Positions 1 to 8,438 of a stretch of 64,000 bases of DNA are shown in pieces (position 1 is the stretch's first letter; each line of letters starts with the position of its first letter). The position numbers were made by a program, and so were the translations under genes. The stretch covers positions 1,240,001 through 1,304,000 of the forward strand of contig NC_019771.1 in NCBI RefSeq assembly GCF_000317695.1, written 5' to 3'. This DNA comes from Anabaena cylindrica PCC 7122. Its GTDB lineage: Bacteria > Cyanobacteriota > Cyanobacteriia > Cyanobacteriales > Nostocaceae. The notes beneath the pieces were generated by a model. That model had not been told where the DNA came from, searched no databases, and worked only from the letters and a program-made list of their open reading frames with translations.

Positions 1-96
1 GGCTCCATCGGTGTCAATGACCCGAATTTTCGGGAAGCGAATCCGTTCGTTAATTTGGGGCAGATCGCGAGTTCTTTTTTTCTCAATCACAGGCAT
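1..96 (-). CDS. infC: Translation initiation factor IF-3, N-terminal part (runs off the window)
   Basis: The reverse strand from 96 downwards reads 32 codons beginning MPVIEKKRTRDLPQINERIR and continuing FPKIRVIDTDGA. This is the N-terminus of cyanobacterial IF-3, which binds the 30S subunit and controls start-codon selection. The ATG lies at 94-96. Only the first 32 residues are in the window, so domain completeness cannot be judged. It is divergent from the hydrolase that starts at 463, leaving about 365 bases of shared upstream DNA. Confidence 0.9.
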   Translation of the reverse strand, partial: MPVIEKKRTRDLPQINERIRFPKIRVIDTDGA

Positions 97-364
97 TATG
101 ATTTTTGGGAGCTCTTTAGTTAAGGATTTGGATTGGTCTTGATTTACTTAGTTTTATTTAGTATGCCCAAATAGGTAAGGTTCGGGAATGACTCAAAACT
201 GAAAAAATGAGTCTCTATATTTATGGTAGCTAATCCATACAATAGTTGCATATTCTGTTGTATTTGTTATTCTACTCACTTTGATATAAATTCCCTACAA
301 TAGTTAATCTAAATTACACAATTTTGGCTAATATTAACTATTATTACAATCATTCGTCAATGTC

Positions 365-393
365 TTGACATTTGAAGCGATTAACACATATTT
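365..393 (+). promoter_or_regulatory. Possible sigma70 promoter of the hydrolase gene
   Basis: TTGACA at 365-370 is a perfect -35 box. At 16-17 bases spacing lies CATATT/ATATTT, a weak -10. It sits about 70 bases before the GTG start at 463. The rest of the 97-462 gap is AT-rich and shows no other clear feature. Confidence 0.35.
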
Positions 394-462
394 GTCACAG
401 GTAAATTAAATATACAAGTAGTTCTAACTAATGTAACACATAAAAATAACTTGGAGGTATAT

Positions 463-1437
463 GTGACGACTACAGCATCTTGGCAGCAACGAGTTGGTAA
501 TCAAAGGGATTGGGTTTGGCGAGGTTGGCAAATCCGCTATACTTACATACGCGCTCAATCTAGTTTCGGTCAGGCAGTTAAAGAGAAAGAAGGCTTATCT
601 GCAACAAACCATATTCTTAGTCAAAACCATCAAATCACACCTCTAATTTTGTTACACGGCTTTGGAGCTTCCATTGGTCATTGGCGACATAATTTAGAAG
701 TTTTGGGAGCATATCATACCGTTTACGCTTTAGATATGCTGGGTTTTGGCGCTTCAGAAAAAGCCCCTGTTAATTACAGCGTCGAACTTTGGGTAGAACA
801 GGTTTATGATTTTTGGAAATCATTTATCCGCCAACCAGTAATATTAATAGGCAATTCGATCGGTTCGCTAATTGCCTTATTTGCAGCGGCAGCCCATCCT
901 GATATGGTAAAGGGTGTAGTGATGATGAGTTTGCCAGATCCAACTTTGGAATTAGAACTCCTTCCCGTTTTTTTACACCCAGTTGTGAGAGGAATTAAAA
1001 GTATTATTGCTTCTCCTCTATTCCTCAAACCTCTTTTTAACTTGATACGGCGGCCAAGTGTGCTGCGGCGCTGGGCTGGTCTTGCTTATGCTAATCCAGA
1101 AGCTATTACGGACGAACTTATAGATATTTTGGCGGGGCCTCCTCAAGACAGGGGTTCTACCCGTGCTTTTATCGCCCTCTTCAAAGCTTCAATTGGTGTG
1201 AATTTCAGTACTAGTGTCAAGAAAATATTACCAAACTTGACAATTCCGATGTTATTGATTTGGGGAAAAAAAGATCTATTTGTTCCCCCGGTACTGGCTG
1301 GTGAATTTGCTCGCTATAACGAGAAATTAGAACTGTTACATCTAGAAAATGTAGGTCACTGTCCACAAGATGAATCTCCAGAACAAGTGAACCAATTAAT
1401 TTTGGATTGGATTGGGCGAAGCTGGATTGAGTGCTGA
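463..1437 (+). CDS. Alpha/beta-fold hydrolase
   Basis: A 324-residue protein with the alpha/beta hydrolase pattern: an N-terminal HG motif (LLHGFGAS), the nucleophile elbow GNSIGS with Ser near residue 132, an acidic residue in WGKKDLFVPP near 269 and the catalytic His in GHCPQDE near 298. GTG at 463 is chosen as the start because GGAGG lies six bases upstream (453-457); the longer frame from TTG 451 would run through that ribosome site. The family includes esterases, haloalkane dehalogenases and chlorophyll-related hydrolases, so the substrate cannot be named. It stands alone on the plus strand next to infC. Confidence 0.85.
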   Translation: MTTTASWQQRVGNQRDWVWRGWQIRYTYIRAQSSFGQAVKEKEGLSATNHILSQNHQITPLILLHGFGASIGHWRHNLEVLGAYHTVYALDMLGFGASEKAPVNYSVELWVEQVYDFWKSFIRQPVILIGNSIGSLIALFAAAAHPDMVKGVVMMSLPDPTLELELLPVFLHPVVRGIKSIIASPLFLKPLFNLIRRPSVLRRWAGLAYANPEAITDELIDILAGPPQDRGSTRAFIALFKASIGVNFSTSVKKILPNLTIPMLLIWGKKDLFVPPVLAGEFARYNEKLELLHLENVGHCPQDESPEQVNQLILDWIGRSWIEC

Positions 1438-1492
1438 GTTTGGAGTGTTGGCAAAAACCTCAGCTTTCACCCGTCTTGTTTAGCTTTTTGAA

Positions 1493-1846
1493 CTAGCCGA
1501 CTTCTACTTGAGTAGTATCTACAGATGTAGCGCCATTTACAGAATTAGCCACAGCCGTCATCTTATTCAGGATATTTTGATCGGGAACTTTGCCTTTTAG
1601 TACCACATTACTTCCTGTCTGAGCCACCCAAAGGGTATCAACGTCATCAAGTTGGGGATCTTGATCAAAAGCCAATGCTACCCTTTTGGCTAAACCGCTT
1701 TGGTCGTATTCTCCGCTTAATCCTAAACGTTCTGGAGGGATGGTTTGAGTTGCAGTAGCCGCAGCTTGTGGTACTGGTTGCGGAGTGGGATTTACTTGTG
1801 CATTTTCCGGCTTTTCCATGCCAAAAAGTCTTTTTAACCAACTCAT
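1493..1846 (-). CDS. BON-domain protein
   Basis: A 117-residue protein beginning MSWLKRLFG. A Pro/Gln/Ala-rich linker (about residues 15-45) is followed by a compact BON-like domain, from about SGLAKRVALAFDQDPQL to the conserved GATSVDTTQVEV end, with VVLKGKVPDQ as the typical strand-turn. BON domains bind phospholipid or other membranes and occur in envelope or stress proteins. ATG 1846 has AGGAG ten bases upstream; a GTG at 1852 would be too close to the same site. No signal peptide is visible. Precise role unknown. Confidence 0.75.
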   Translation of the reverse strand: MSWLKRLFGMEKPENAQVNPTPQPVPQAAATATQTIPPERLGLSGEYDQSGLAKRVALAFDQDPQLDDVDTLWVAQTGSNVVLKGKVPDQNILNKMTAVANSVNGATSVDTTQVEVG

Positions 1847-2110
1847 AAACACTTTTCTCCTATTTTGTTGAGGGTTTTATATTAGCAGAGTATAGAAGTT
1901 TAAGAAAAAAATTGCATCTACCGTTGATAAGATATGTACTCAAGACAATTTTGAGTTAAGAGTATGATTTCTGCCTAACTTTTATCTCAGGATGCAAAAA
2001 ATACGTTACAATCGGAGATTAGACCGAAAATTCAGTGTGGTAGTAAGTCTAGCGCAGCCATGAGTTCAGGTCTGCGTTAATCTTATGCTCCCCTAGCCTG
2101 TGTTGGCGAA

Positions 2111-2629
2111 ATGAAACATACTCTTTCCGTTCTTGTAGAAGATGAAGCGGGTGTTCTCTCCCGTATTTCCAGTTTATTTGCTCGTCGTGGCTTTAATATT
2201 GAAAGCCTTGCTGTTGGCCCTGCTGAACAGGGAGGTGTTTCCCGAATTACAATGGTTGTACCTGGAGACGATCGCGTAATTGAGCAACTCACCAAACAAT
2301 TATACAAGTTAGTTAATGTCCTCAAAGTACAGGATATTACCGAAACTCCTTGTGTAGAAAGAGAATTGATGCTTTTGAAAGTGAATGCCACTAGCAGCAT
2401 TCGCGCCGAAGTAATTGAAATATCTCAGATTTTCCGAGCTAGGGTTGTGGATGTGGCAGAAGATTCTCTGACTTTGGAAGTTGTGGGAGATCCTGGTAAG
2501 ATGGTAGCGATCGTCCAAGTGTTGCAAAAATTTGGTCTGAGAGAAATAGCCCGTACTGGTAAAATTTCTCTACCTCGTGAATCGGGTGTCAATACTGAAT
2601 TGCTTAAATCTTTGGAAGCAAAGGTTTAG
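2111..2629 (+). CDS. ilvN: Acetolactate synthase small (regulatory) subunit
   Basis: A 172-residue protein matching the full IlvN/IlvH family. An N-terminal ACT domain (MKHTLSVLVEDEAGVLSRIS, then RRGFNIESLAVG) is the valine-feedback module. The C-terminal half (about 85-165) carries the family's MLLKV...RAEV and DPGKM...LQKFGLREIARTG motifs. It activates and confers valine inhibition on the IlvB catalytic subunit in branched-chain amino-acid synthesis. ilvB is not in the window. The gene is monocistronic and convergent with the pentapeptide-repeat gene. Confidence 0.95.
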   Translation: MKHTLSVLVEDEAGVLSRISSLFARRGFNIESLAVGPAEQGGVSRITMVVPGDDRVIEQLTKQLYKLVNVLKVQDITETPCVERELMLLKVNATSSIRAEVIEISQIFRARVVDVAEDSLTLEVVGDPGKMVAIVQVLQKFGLREIARTGKISLPRESGVNTELLKSLEAKV

Positions 2630-2652
2630 CTGTCAATGCGACAATAAGCCTC

Positions 2653-2686
2653 ACGCAAAGGCGTAAAGGTTTTTATGTCTTTGCGT
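2653..2686. terminator. Hairpin between convergent ilvN and pentapeptide genes
   Basis: ACGCAAAG at 2653-2660 pairs with CTTTGCGT at 2679-2686, with a short T run in the loop. It could terminate either converging gene, but no long T tract follows, and its CTTTGCG motif resembles the interspersed 'ctctgcg' repeat. Confidence 0.4.
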
Positions 2687-2711
2687 CTTGTTGCAGAAAT
2701 TATTTGAGAAA

Positions 2712-4943
2712 TTATTTTAAATAAATTAGCAAATTTAATCCCGGAATTGTGCGGGAGAGAGTCCACAAAACTAAGGTAATGTAAAGTAAACCTAAACTCC
2801 ATTGATACCAAGCTAGTGAGGCAATAATTCCCGGAAGGTGTTCATCTCTGAGGCGAATGTCGTTAAATCCTAATCGCACTAGATTATTCAGACTAAAGTC
2901 ATAGTAGTTAAGCCAATTCCAACGCCGATTCCATAATAAAGGCATATATCTTTCTCGAAATGTCGGATTTCTTGGTATGACTGGTAATCGTCCAATTAAT
3001 AATCTTAACTGTCGTAAAGTTCCATCTTCTGTAAAATAGGAAAAATTCATTAAATCGTGATAACGCCCCTGTTGATAAAGTCGCCATATTAAAGTTAATG
3101 GAACAGGAACAATAATCATCAAAAGACATCCTAATGTCAGCCAAGGTTGTTGGGTATTACGAAAGACTGCTAATAAGCTTAAGGACATTAAACAGCTAAA
3201 ACTAGTCAGTATGGAAATAGTTTCGTAATATGAAGGAATAATGGGTACAGGACGCAGCCGACGGTAACGGTCTATTAACCAAAATAGTAAACCAAAATAT
3301 GCGATCGCAACTCCTCCCACACCAAATACCAGCCAAAAGTTTGTCCCATAGCCACTCAGCAATAACAGTACACTCAATAACAACCAGTTAAAAGCTTGAA
3401 TTAACCACATACTCAGGGAGAGTGGTTCACTGGCAACCAAGCGATCTCTTAGTTTATCATAGCTTTCCAAATCAATATCTGCTAAAGTTAATAATTCACT
3501 ACTATTGCGAAACGGTTTTATCTGCCGTTGTTCTCTAATTGCTTGTGCTTGAGTGGGGGAAAAACCCAAGTTAATTAAACTAGACACAGAAGCATTATTA
3601 ATATTTGTAGCTACTAAAACATGAGTTAATTCTATTAATTTTAGTCGTTGTTTTAAATATTCTAACTGATTGGCATCAGCAACTTGTTGCTGTTGACGGA
3701 AATTTTGCCCCAAATTTCGCAAAATATTTTGATTACCTTGCAACGTCGGAACAGCAAATTTATTACCAATTTCACCAGGATTTCCTAAAATTTTTGCTTG
3801 ATTAGAATTGAAATTTAAGCCAGGTATATTTAAAAATGCTCCTTTACCAAACCTCGCATCACTAAAATCAGCTTGATTAAGAATGCTGGCACCATTAAAA
3901 TTAACAGATTTGTTAAATTGGGCTTCTCTAAAAATAATATTTTTTTCAAAATTCGCCTCTGTAAAAATTACAACCTGATTAAAATCGGCTTGATTAAATT
4001 GTGCTGAATTTACGAAACTAACACCAGAAAAATCAGCATCTTCTTGCCATAAACTATTATTAAATTTCACTAATTGTTTAAACTTTGCTTGGTTAAAATT
4101 AGCATTTTTAACAAAAAACTCACCTTGAAAATCTACAGATTCCTGAAATTTAGCTTTCCTGAAATTAGCTTTATCAAAAAAAATACTACCTTGAAAACTA
4201 CTAGGTTGAATAAAAGCAGCAGCATCAAAACTCACAGGACGGCTAAATCTAGTTTCATTCCAGTTGGTGGCTTTGAAAAAAGTTGCACCTCCAGCATTTA
4301 TAGACTGAAGAAAAAATGTATGAGGAAATTGTACTTCACCATTGAAGCGAGTTTCTACCAAAGTCAAAGCACCACGAAAAACGGTAATTTCGCTGGAAGT
4401 AGCTGATAGAGTGCCTAAAAGCGACTTACAGTCCTTAGAATTAGGGAAAGCTATTGATAACGATTGCAAACATACCAAACGGAGACGTTCTAATTGTTCT
4501 TGTTCTATTGCTGTAAAAATTGGTGCTATGGCTTGTGCGTAGAGAGGTGTTCTTAAACCTAAATCGCTACCGATAAAATCCCCTTGTACTAAAGAATAAC
4601 TTAAATCTAAACCCAGCGGTTTTGTACCAGTCTTTTGTAGTTCTTTTCGCACCAATTTATAAAAATTATCCCGGAAGATAGCATTTTCTGGTCGTAAATC
4701 AATTACCATTTCCCGTAAATCTACTGTTAAATTACCTTCGTGGAGTGTTGGTGTCTTCAGTCGTTCTTGTAATAGTTCTAGAGTTAAAGGGGTGCGTTCT
4801 GGTTGTGCTGCGAAGGTTGGGAAAGGGAAAAGGAGTAAAACGCAGAGTAACGCTAAGGTAAGCGCAGAGTAACACAGAGAAAATTTCTGGATTCCTGCGT
4901 TTAATATTTGTGAGATGCTGCGTTTAAAAAACGAATTATGCAA
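2712..4943 (-). CDS. Pentapeptide-repeat membrane protein with helix-hairpin-helix-like segment
   Basis: A 743-residue protein. Residues about 20-46 form a hydrophobic signal sequence ending near TFAAQ. About 200-390 carry pentapeptide-type repeats (ANFNQAKF, ADFSGVSF, AQFNQADF), which fold as a right-handed beta-helix. Then comes GFSPTQAQAIREQRQIKPF, which resembles a ComEA-like helix-hairpin-helix. At least four hydrophobic segments follow in the last 240 residues, so the C-terminus is membrane-embedded. The only usable start is TTG at 4943: no in-frame ATG occurs nearby, an in-frame stop lies just upstream and there is no good ribosome site. The signal peptide is written in an interspersed repeat (see 4838-4885). 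It starts five bases after the oxidoreductase stop, so co-transcription is likely. Function unknown. Confidence 0.75.
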   Translation of the reverse strand: MHNSFFKRSISQILNAGIQKFSLCYSALTLALLCVLLLFPFPTFAAQPERTPLTLELLQERLKTPTLHEGNLTVDLREMVIDLRPENAIFRDNFYKLVRKELQKTGTKPLGLDLSYSLVQGDFIGSDLGLRTPLYAQAIAPIFTAIEQEQLERLRLVCLQSLSIAFPNSKDCKSLLGTLSATSSEITVFRGALTLVETRFNGEVQFPHTFFLQSINAGGATFFKATNWNETRFSRPVSFDAAAFIQPSSFQGSIFFDKANFRKAKFQESVDFQGEFFVKNANFNQAKFKQLVKFNNSLWQEDADFSGVSFVNSAQFNQADFNQVVIFTEANFEKNIIFREAQFNKSVNFNGASILNQADFSDARFGKGAFLNIPGLNFNSNQAKILGNPGEIGNKFAVPTLQGNQNILRNLGQNFRQQQQVADANQLEYLKQRLKLIELTHVLVATNINNASVSSLINLGFSPTQAQAIREQRQIKPFRNSSELLTLADIDLESYDKLRDRLVASEPLSLSMWLIQAFNWLLLSVLLLLSGYGTNFWLVFGVGGVAIAYFGLLFWLIDRYRRLRPVPIIPSYYETISILTSFSCLMSLSLLAVFRNTQQPWLTLGCLLMIIVPVPLTLIWRLYQQGRYHDLMNFSYFTEDGTLRQLRLLIGRLPVIPRNPTFRERYMPLLWNRRWNWLNYYDFSLNNLVRLGFNDIRLRDEHLPGIIASLAWYQWSLGLLYITLVLWTLSRTIPGLNLLIYLK
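4838..4885. repeat. Interspersed 'ctctgcg' repeat inside the signal-peptide coding region
   Basis: On the minus strand this reads ACTCTGCGCTTACCTTAGCG followed by TTACTCTGCGTTTTA. It closely matches the core of the MITE C copies at 26600-26650 and 63460-63510 (ACTCTGCGTTTACCTCAGCG followed by AACCTCTGCGTTTAAA). Here it is translated as the hydrophobic core of the exported pentapeptide protein. Confidence 0.7.
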
Positions 4944-4948
4944 GTTTT

Positions 4949-5950
4949 CTAGTTATCGCTAATTAGTAAGACAATTTTACCTGTTATAGCGCCATTTTCT
5001 AATAATTGATGAGCTTTTGCTGCTTCTTCTAAGGGAAATTGATGGGTAACTTCAATTTTTAACTTATTTTCATCTATCCAATTAGCACATTGTTGAAGAA
5101 TTTCACCATGATGTTGCAGACTTTCGACATTGCCTAAGATCATTGGTGTTAACATTAATTCTAAGCTAATGCGAAGATTTCTATTTCTGGCCACTTTCCA
5201 AACTGTGTTGGAGTTAGGTTCGAGAATGGTGACGATATCACCATAAATTCGCACAGCGGGAAAAGTTTGATCAAAAATTTCACCACCAATAGTATCAAAA
5301 GCTAAGTCTACACCTTCACCGTTTGTCCAATCTAAGGTAGCTTGAACAAAGTCGGTTTGTTTGTAAAAAATTACTTTATCAGCACCAAATTGGGTAACTA
5401 AATTCGCCTTTTCTGGAGAACTAACGGTAGTGACGACATCTGCACCTTTGAGTTTAGCTAGTTGAATTGCTACATGACCAACACCACCTGCACCCCCATG
5501 AATTAAAACTTTGTCTCCTGGTTGTAGTCTTCCTCGTTCATATAAAGCTTCCCAAGCGGTGATTAATACTAGAGGTGCTGCTGCTGCTGCTGCGAAGGAT
5601 GCAGATTTGGGTTTATTCGCTACAAATCGCTCATCAACGGTGGTATATTCTGCGTAATTACCCTGCTTTGCACCTAAACCACCATAGCAAAAATAGACTT
5701 CATCTCCAGGGACAAATTTCTGGACTTCTGTACCGACAGCTTCAACAATACCTGCACCATCGCATCCCAGTGTAGCAGGCATTTGTTCAGGATAAAATGT
5801 GCCTCGTTTTCGCAGTTTCGTATCTAAGGGATTAACACCTGCTGCTACTAAGCGGACTAAAAGTTCTCTATTTCCCGGTGTGGGTTTGGGTATATCTTGC
5901 AGTTGTAGAACTTCGGGGTTTCCTGCTGCTGTCATTAAGACTGCTTTCAC
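4949..5950 (-). CDS. NADPH:quinone oxidoreductase-like zinc-independent MDR protein
   Basis: A 333-residue protein of the medium-chain dehydrogenase/reductase superfamily. It has the N-terminal GroES-like fold with GCDGAGIVEAVG, then a Rossmann domain with the dinucleotide motif HGGAGGVGHVAIQLAK, and the family end GAITGKIVL. The catalytic-zinc Cys/His set of alcohol dehydrogenases is not evident, which favours a quinone or enone reductase using NADPH. ATG is at 5950, with AGGAGAAAAGCTGTG directly upstream. It precedes the pentapeptide gene in the same direction, probably as a two-gene unit. Confidence 0.85.
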   Translation of the reverse strand: MKAVLMTAAGNPEVLQLQDIPKPTPGNRELLVRLVAAGVNPLDTKLRKRGTFYPEQMPATLGCDGAGIVEAVGTEVQKFVPGDEVYFCYGGLGAKQGNYAEYTTVDERFVANKPKSASFAAAAAAPLVLITAWEALYERGRLQPGDKVLIHGGAGGVGHVAIQLAKLKGADVVTTVSSPEKANLVTQFGADKVIFYKQTDFVQATLDWTNGEGVDLAFDTIGGEIFDQTFPAVRIYGDIVTILEPNSNTVWKVARNRNLRISLELMLTPMILGNVESLQHHGEILQQCANWIDENKLKIEVTHQFPLEEAAKAHQLLENGAITGKIVLLISDN

Positions 5951-5992
5951 AGCTTTTCTCCTGGTTAAAAATGCACGTCTTTTGCAACTTTA

Positions 5993-6785
5993 GCTTAATT
6001 GGGTAGTTAGGGTTGAATTAATCAGGAAATTGATAAAGCGGGGGATAAATTGCTCACATTCCTCGACGAAAAATAAAAAAACCGTGTACCCAATGGTTTC
6101 ACGGCTTTCGATATGGTGTGAGGAGTTTAACTAATATCATCATAGACTACCCGCTTATTCATAGGGTGCTTGTATGAGCATCCAAAACCCAGCAAACCCT
6201 TATCTGTTATTGTTTTTAAGTTTATATGCCTAACGGCACACTCCGCGAACAGCAAGCCCTATTTACGTTTTAACGAATTACAACCAAGCACCATTTAAAA
6301 GTTTGATTATTTAAAAAACTTACACAACCGGCACATTGGTAGGGTGCGTCAGACTGCATAAATCCTGTAAATAAACAGATTGTTGATACCTGACGCACCC
6401 TAAAACAGATTTTTAGTGTGAAACGCAGCTTTAGTCCTAAGCTAGAACAGAAGACTTAATCAACAGCTTTCCCATCTATAAATTTGGGACAAAAATAAGT
6501 ATTTAAACGAACTTCATATAATATAGTATTGACACTTTTTGCGTAATTACTCAAAAATACCGGATAATCACAGTATTAGTAAGTAAATTAATGACAACTT
6601 ATAACTTATTGAAAATTTTGTCATCTTTAAATTAACACTGTTATTGTTGAGTTTTACTACAAACCAGGATATCAGACCTTGTATTGAGGACTACAAACTA
6701 TTTGATGTTTTATACTTGATTTTAATTGTGATGTATGATGCAAATTAAAATCACAAGTATTGAATTTAGCTGAAGTAAAAGCAAA
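5993..6785. other. Long intergenic region before the chemotaxis operon
   Basis: About 790 bases with no supportable gene. It contains the small inverted-repeat element at 6340-6402. TTGACA at about 6529 might be a -35 box for the operon, but no matching -10 is apparent at normal spacing. Confidence 0.5.
6340..6402. repeat. 63-base inverted-repeat element
   Basis: Perfect 13-base ends TAGGGTGCGTCAG and CTGACGCACCCTA flank a 37-base interior. This is the size and form of a minimal MITE. A related start, GTAGGGTGCG, occurs near 47203. Outer TA dinucleotides may be the target duplication. Confidence 0.7.
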
Positions 6786-7823
6786 ATGATGACAGCACCT
6801 CTAGGTAGTTACAGGTTGTTTCAGAAATTACATCCCTTGTCCCTGTTAGCACAATTAAGTACTAGAAAAGTAACGGGATGCTTAAGTGTATTCACGGATA
6901 TAGTGTCCTGGTCAATATACTTAGAAGGAGGTAAACTAACTTATGCTACTTATTCGGATCAATTATTTGAGCGCCTTGAGATTCATTTACAACACTTAAA
7001 TCAGCAAATTCCTAGTTTTAACAGTGTAACTTATGAACAGATGGGATTGATGTCAACACCCAAGAGCAAAAATAAATTGATAGCAAACGCTGATTATCAT
7101 GCTATTTGCTGGTTAGTAGAACAGAACTATATTACCTCTGCACAAGCAGGAATATTGATTGAAGAATTGGCTAAAGAAGTGCTGGAATCATTTCTTGGCT
7201 TAAAAGAAGGTAACTATCAACTGAATGCCGATAATTACTTAAATGAATTACCAAAGTTCTGTCACTTGGATTTGCAATTAATAGTTGAACACTGTCAAAA
7301 ACCTTTAAAATATCGCCAAAATACTCCCAACACAATTTCATCTGTTAGCATTTCTGGGACTAAAATTAAACAGAAAAAACAACTAGGAGAAAAATTTGCA
7401 AAATCACCTCTGCATGAAGATAAATTAAACAATGATTTACAATTAAATTCTCAGGAGAAGTTATATACAATTGCTTGTATTGATGATAGTCAAACGGTGT
7501 TAAATTCTATTCAACATTTTTTAGATGAACAGAGATTTTCCGTAGTAATGATTAATGATCCGATTAAAGCTTTAATGCAAATTATTAGAAGTAAACCAGA
7601 CTTGATTTTGCTAGATGTAGAAATGCCAAATTTAGATGGTTACGAACTATGTTCATTATTAAGGAGACATTCAAATTTTAAAAATACCCCCATTATTATG
7701 GTGACTGGGAGAACAGGGTTTGTTGATAAAGCAAAGGCTAAAATTGTCAGAGCATCAGGCTACTTAACCAAGCCTTTTACTAGAGAAGATTTGTTGAAAA
7801 TGGTATCTAAACATATCGGTTAA
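6786..7823 (+). CDS. PATAN-domain (PatA/PixG-like) response regulator
   Basis: A 345-residue protein. The N-terminal about 190 residues match the PATAN/DUF4388 type of domain found in PatA and PixG (LHPLSLLAQLSTRKVTGCL, then IYLEGGKLTYA). A basic linker follows, and the C-terminal 120 residues are a CheY-like receiver with the acidic pair in CIDDSQ, phosphoacceptor Asp near 277 (LLDVEMPNLDGYE) and conserved Lys in LTKPF. It probably receives phosphate from the CheA hybrid four genes on and controls type IV pili or gliding. It opens a same-strand cluster with short gaps (52, 65 and 57 bases). Confidence 0.88.
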   Translation: MMTAPLGSYRLFQKLHPLSLLAQLSTRKVTGCLSVFTDIVSWSIYLEGGKLTYATYSDQLFERLEIHLQHLNQQIPSFNSVTYEQMGLMSTPKSKNKLIANADYHAICWLVEQNYITSAQAGILIEELAKEVLESFLGLKEGNYQLNADNYLNELPKFCHLDLQLIVEHCQKPLKYRQNTPNTISSVSISGTKIKQKKQLGEKFAKSPLHEDKLNNDLQLNSQEKLYTIACIDDSQTVLNSIQHFLDEQRFSVVMINDPIKALMQIIRSKPDLILLDVEMPNLDGYELCSLLRRHSNFKNTPIIMVTGRTGFVDKAKAKIVRASGYLTKPFTREDLLKMVSKHIG

Positions 7824-7875
7824 TTTAGCAATTACCACCGCAGAAAAAAATGATAATTTTTGTTGAATTAAATCA

Positions 7876-8373
7876 ATGACAAATTCCAAATTAACCCTTT
7901 ATTATCAACCTGGTAAAAATTCTTTAGCAGATAGCTATCTTAAATTTCAACTCAATCAACAAACTACTGCTGTTTTATCAATTGATCATACCCAAGAAGC
8001 GATTATTATCCCTGTAGAGTCTGTGACTTCTATGCCTAATATGCCTACATTTATCTTAGGATTAATGAATTGGCGTAGTCGGATTATTTGGGTAATTGAT
8101 CTGCCAAAAATGTTTAATTTAGAAGGAATAGATTATCATCTTCGACAGTACAATATTATTGTCGTTAAGGTAGAATCAATGCTTTTGGGTTTAGTTGTCC
8201 AAGAAATAAAAGGTACAGCTAAATTCAGGGCTGATGATATTCACTCTCCTGTGGGACAAGTGGCCACTAGTTTAGTGCCTTATTTGTGTGGCTGCGTCGA
8301 GCAAAAAGAAGAAATATTGCTGGTCTTAGATGCACAGAATATTGTAAATTATGCTAATGCTCGGAGTGATTAA
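7876..8373 (+). CDS. CheW-like adaptor
   Basis: A 165-residue single CheW domain. The typical beta-barrel pattern is present: IIIPVESVTSMPNMP, then FILGLMNWRSRIIWVIDLPKMFN and an ending LLVLDAQNIVN. CheW proteins couple chemoreceptors to CheA in membrane arrays. It resembles PixI of the Pix/Hmp-type pilus chemotaxis clusters in length and position, directly between the PATAN regulator and the receptor. Confidence 0.9.
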   Translation: MTNSKLTLYYQPGKNSLADSYLKFQLNQQTTAVLSIDHTQEAIIIPVESVTSMPNMPTFILGLMNWRSRIIWVIDLPKMFNLEGIDYHLRQYNIIVVKVESMLLGLVVQEIKGTAKFRADDIHSPVGQVATSLVPYLCGCVEQKEEILLVLDAQNIVNYANARSD

Positions 8374-8438
8374 TTGAATAAGGTAATAAAAATCAGTCTT
8401 TGCTGATATTGTTACATAAATTTAGGGAAATTAATTTT

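Noticed and set aside
2083..2400. 105-codon minus-strand frame opposite ilvN
   Set aside because: It is an antisense shadow of a clearly conserved gene.
4074..4542. Two plus-strand frames opposite the pentapeptide gene
   Set aside because: They are opposite-strand shadows of the repeat-rich coding sequence.
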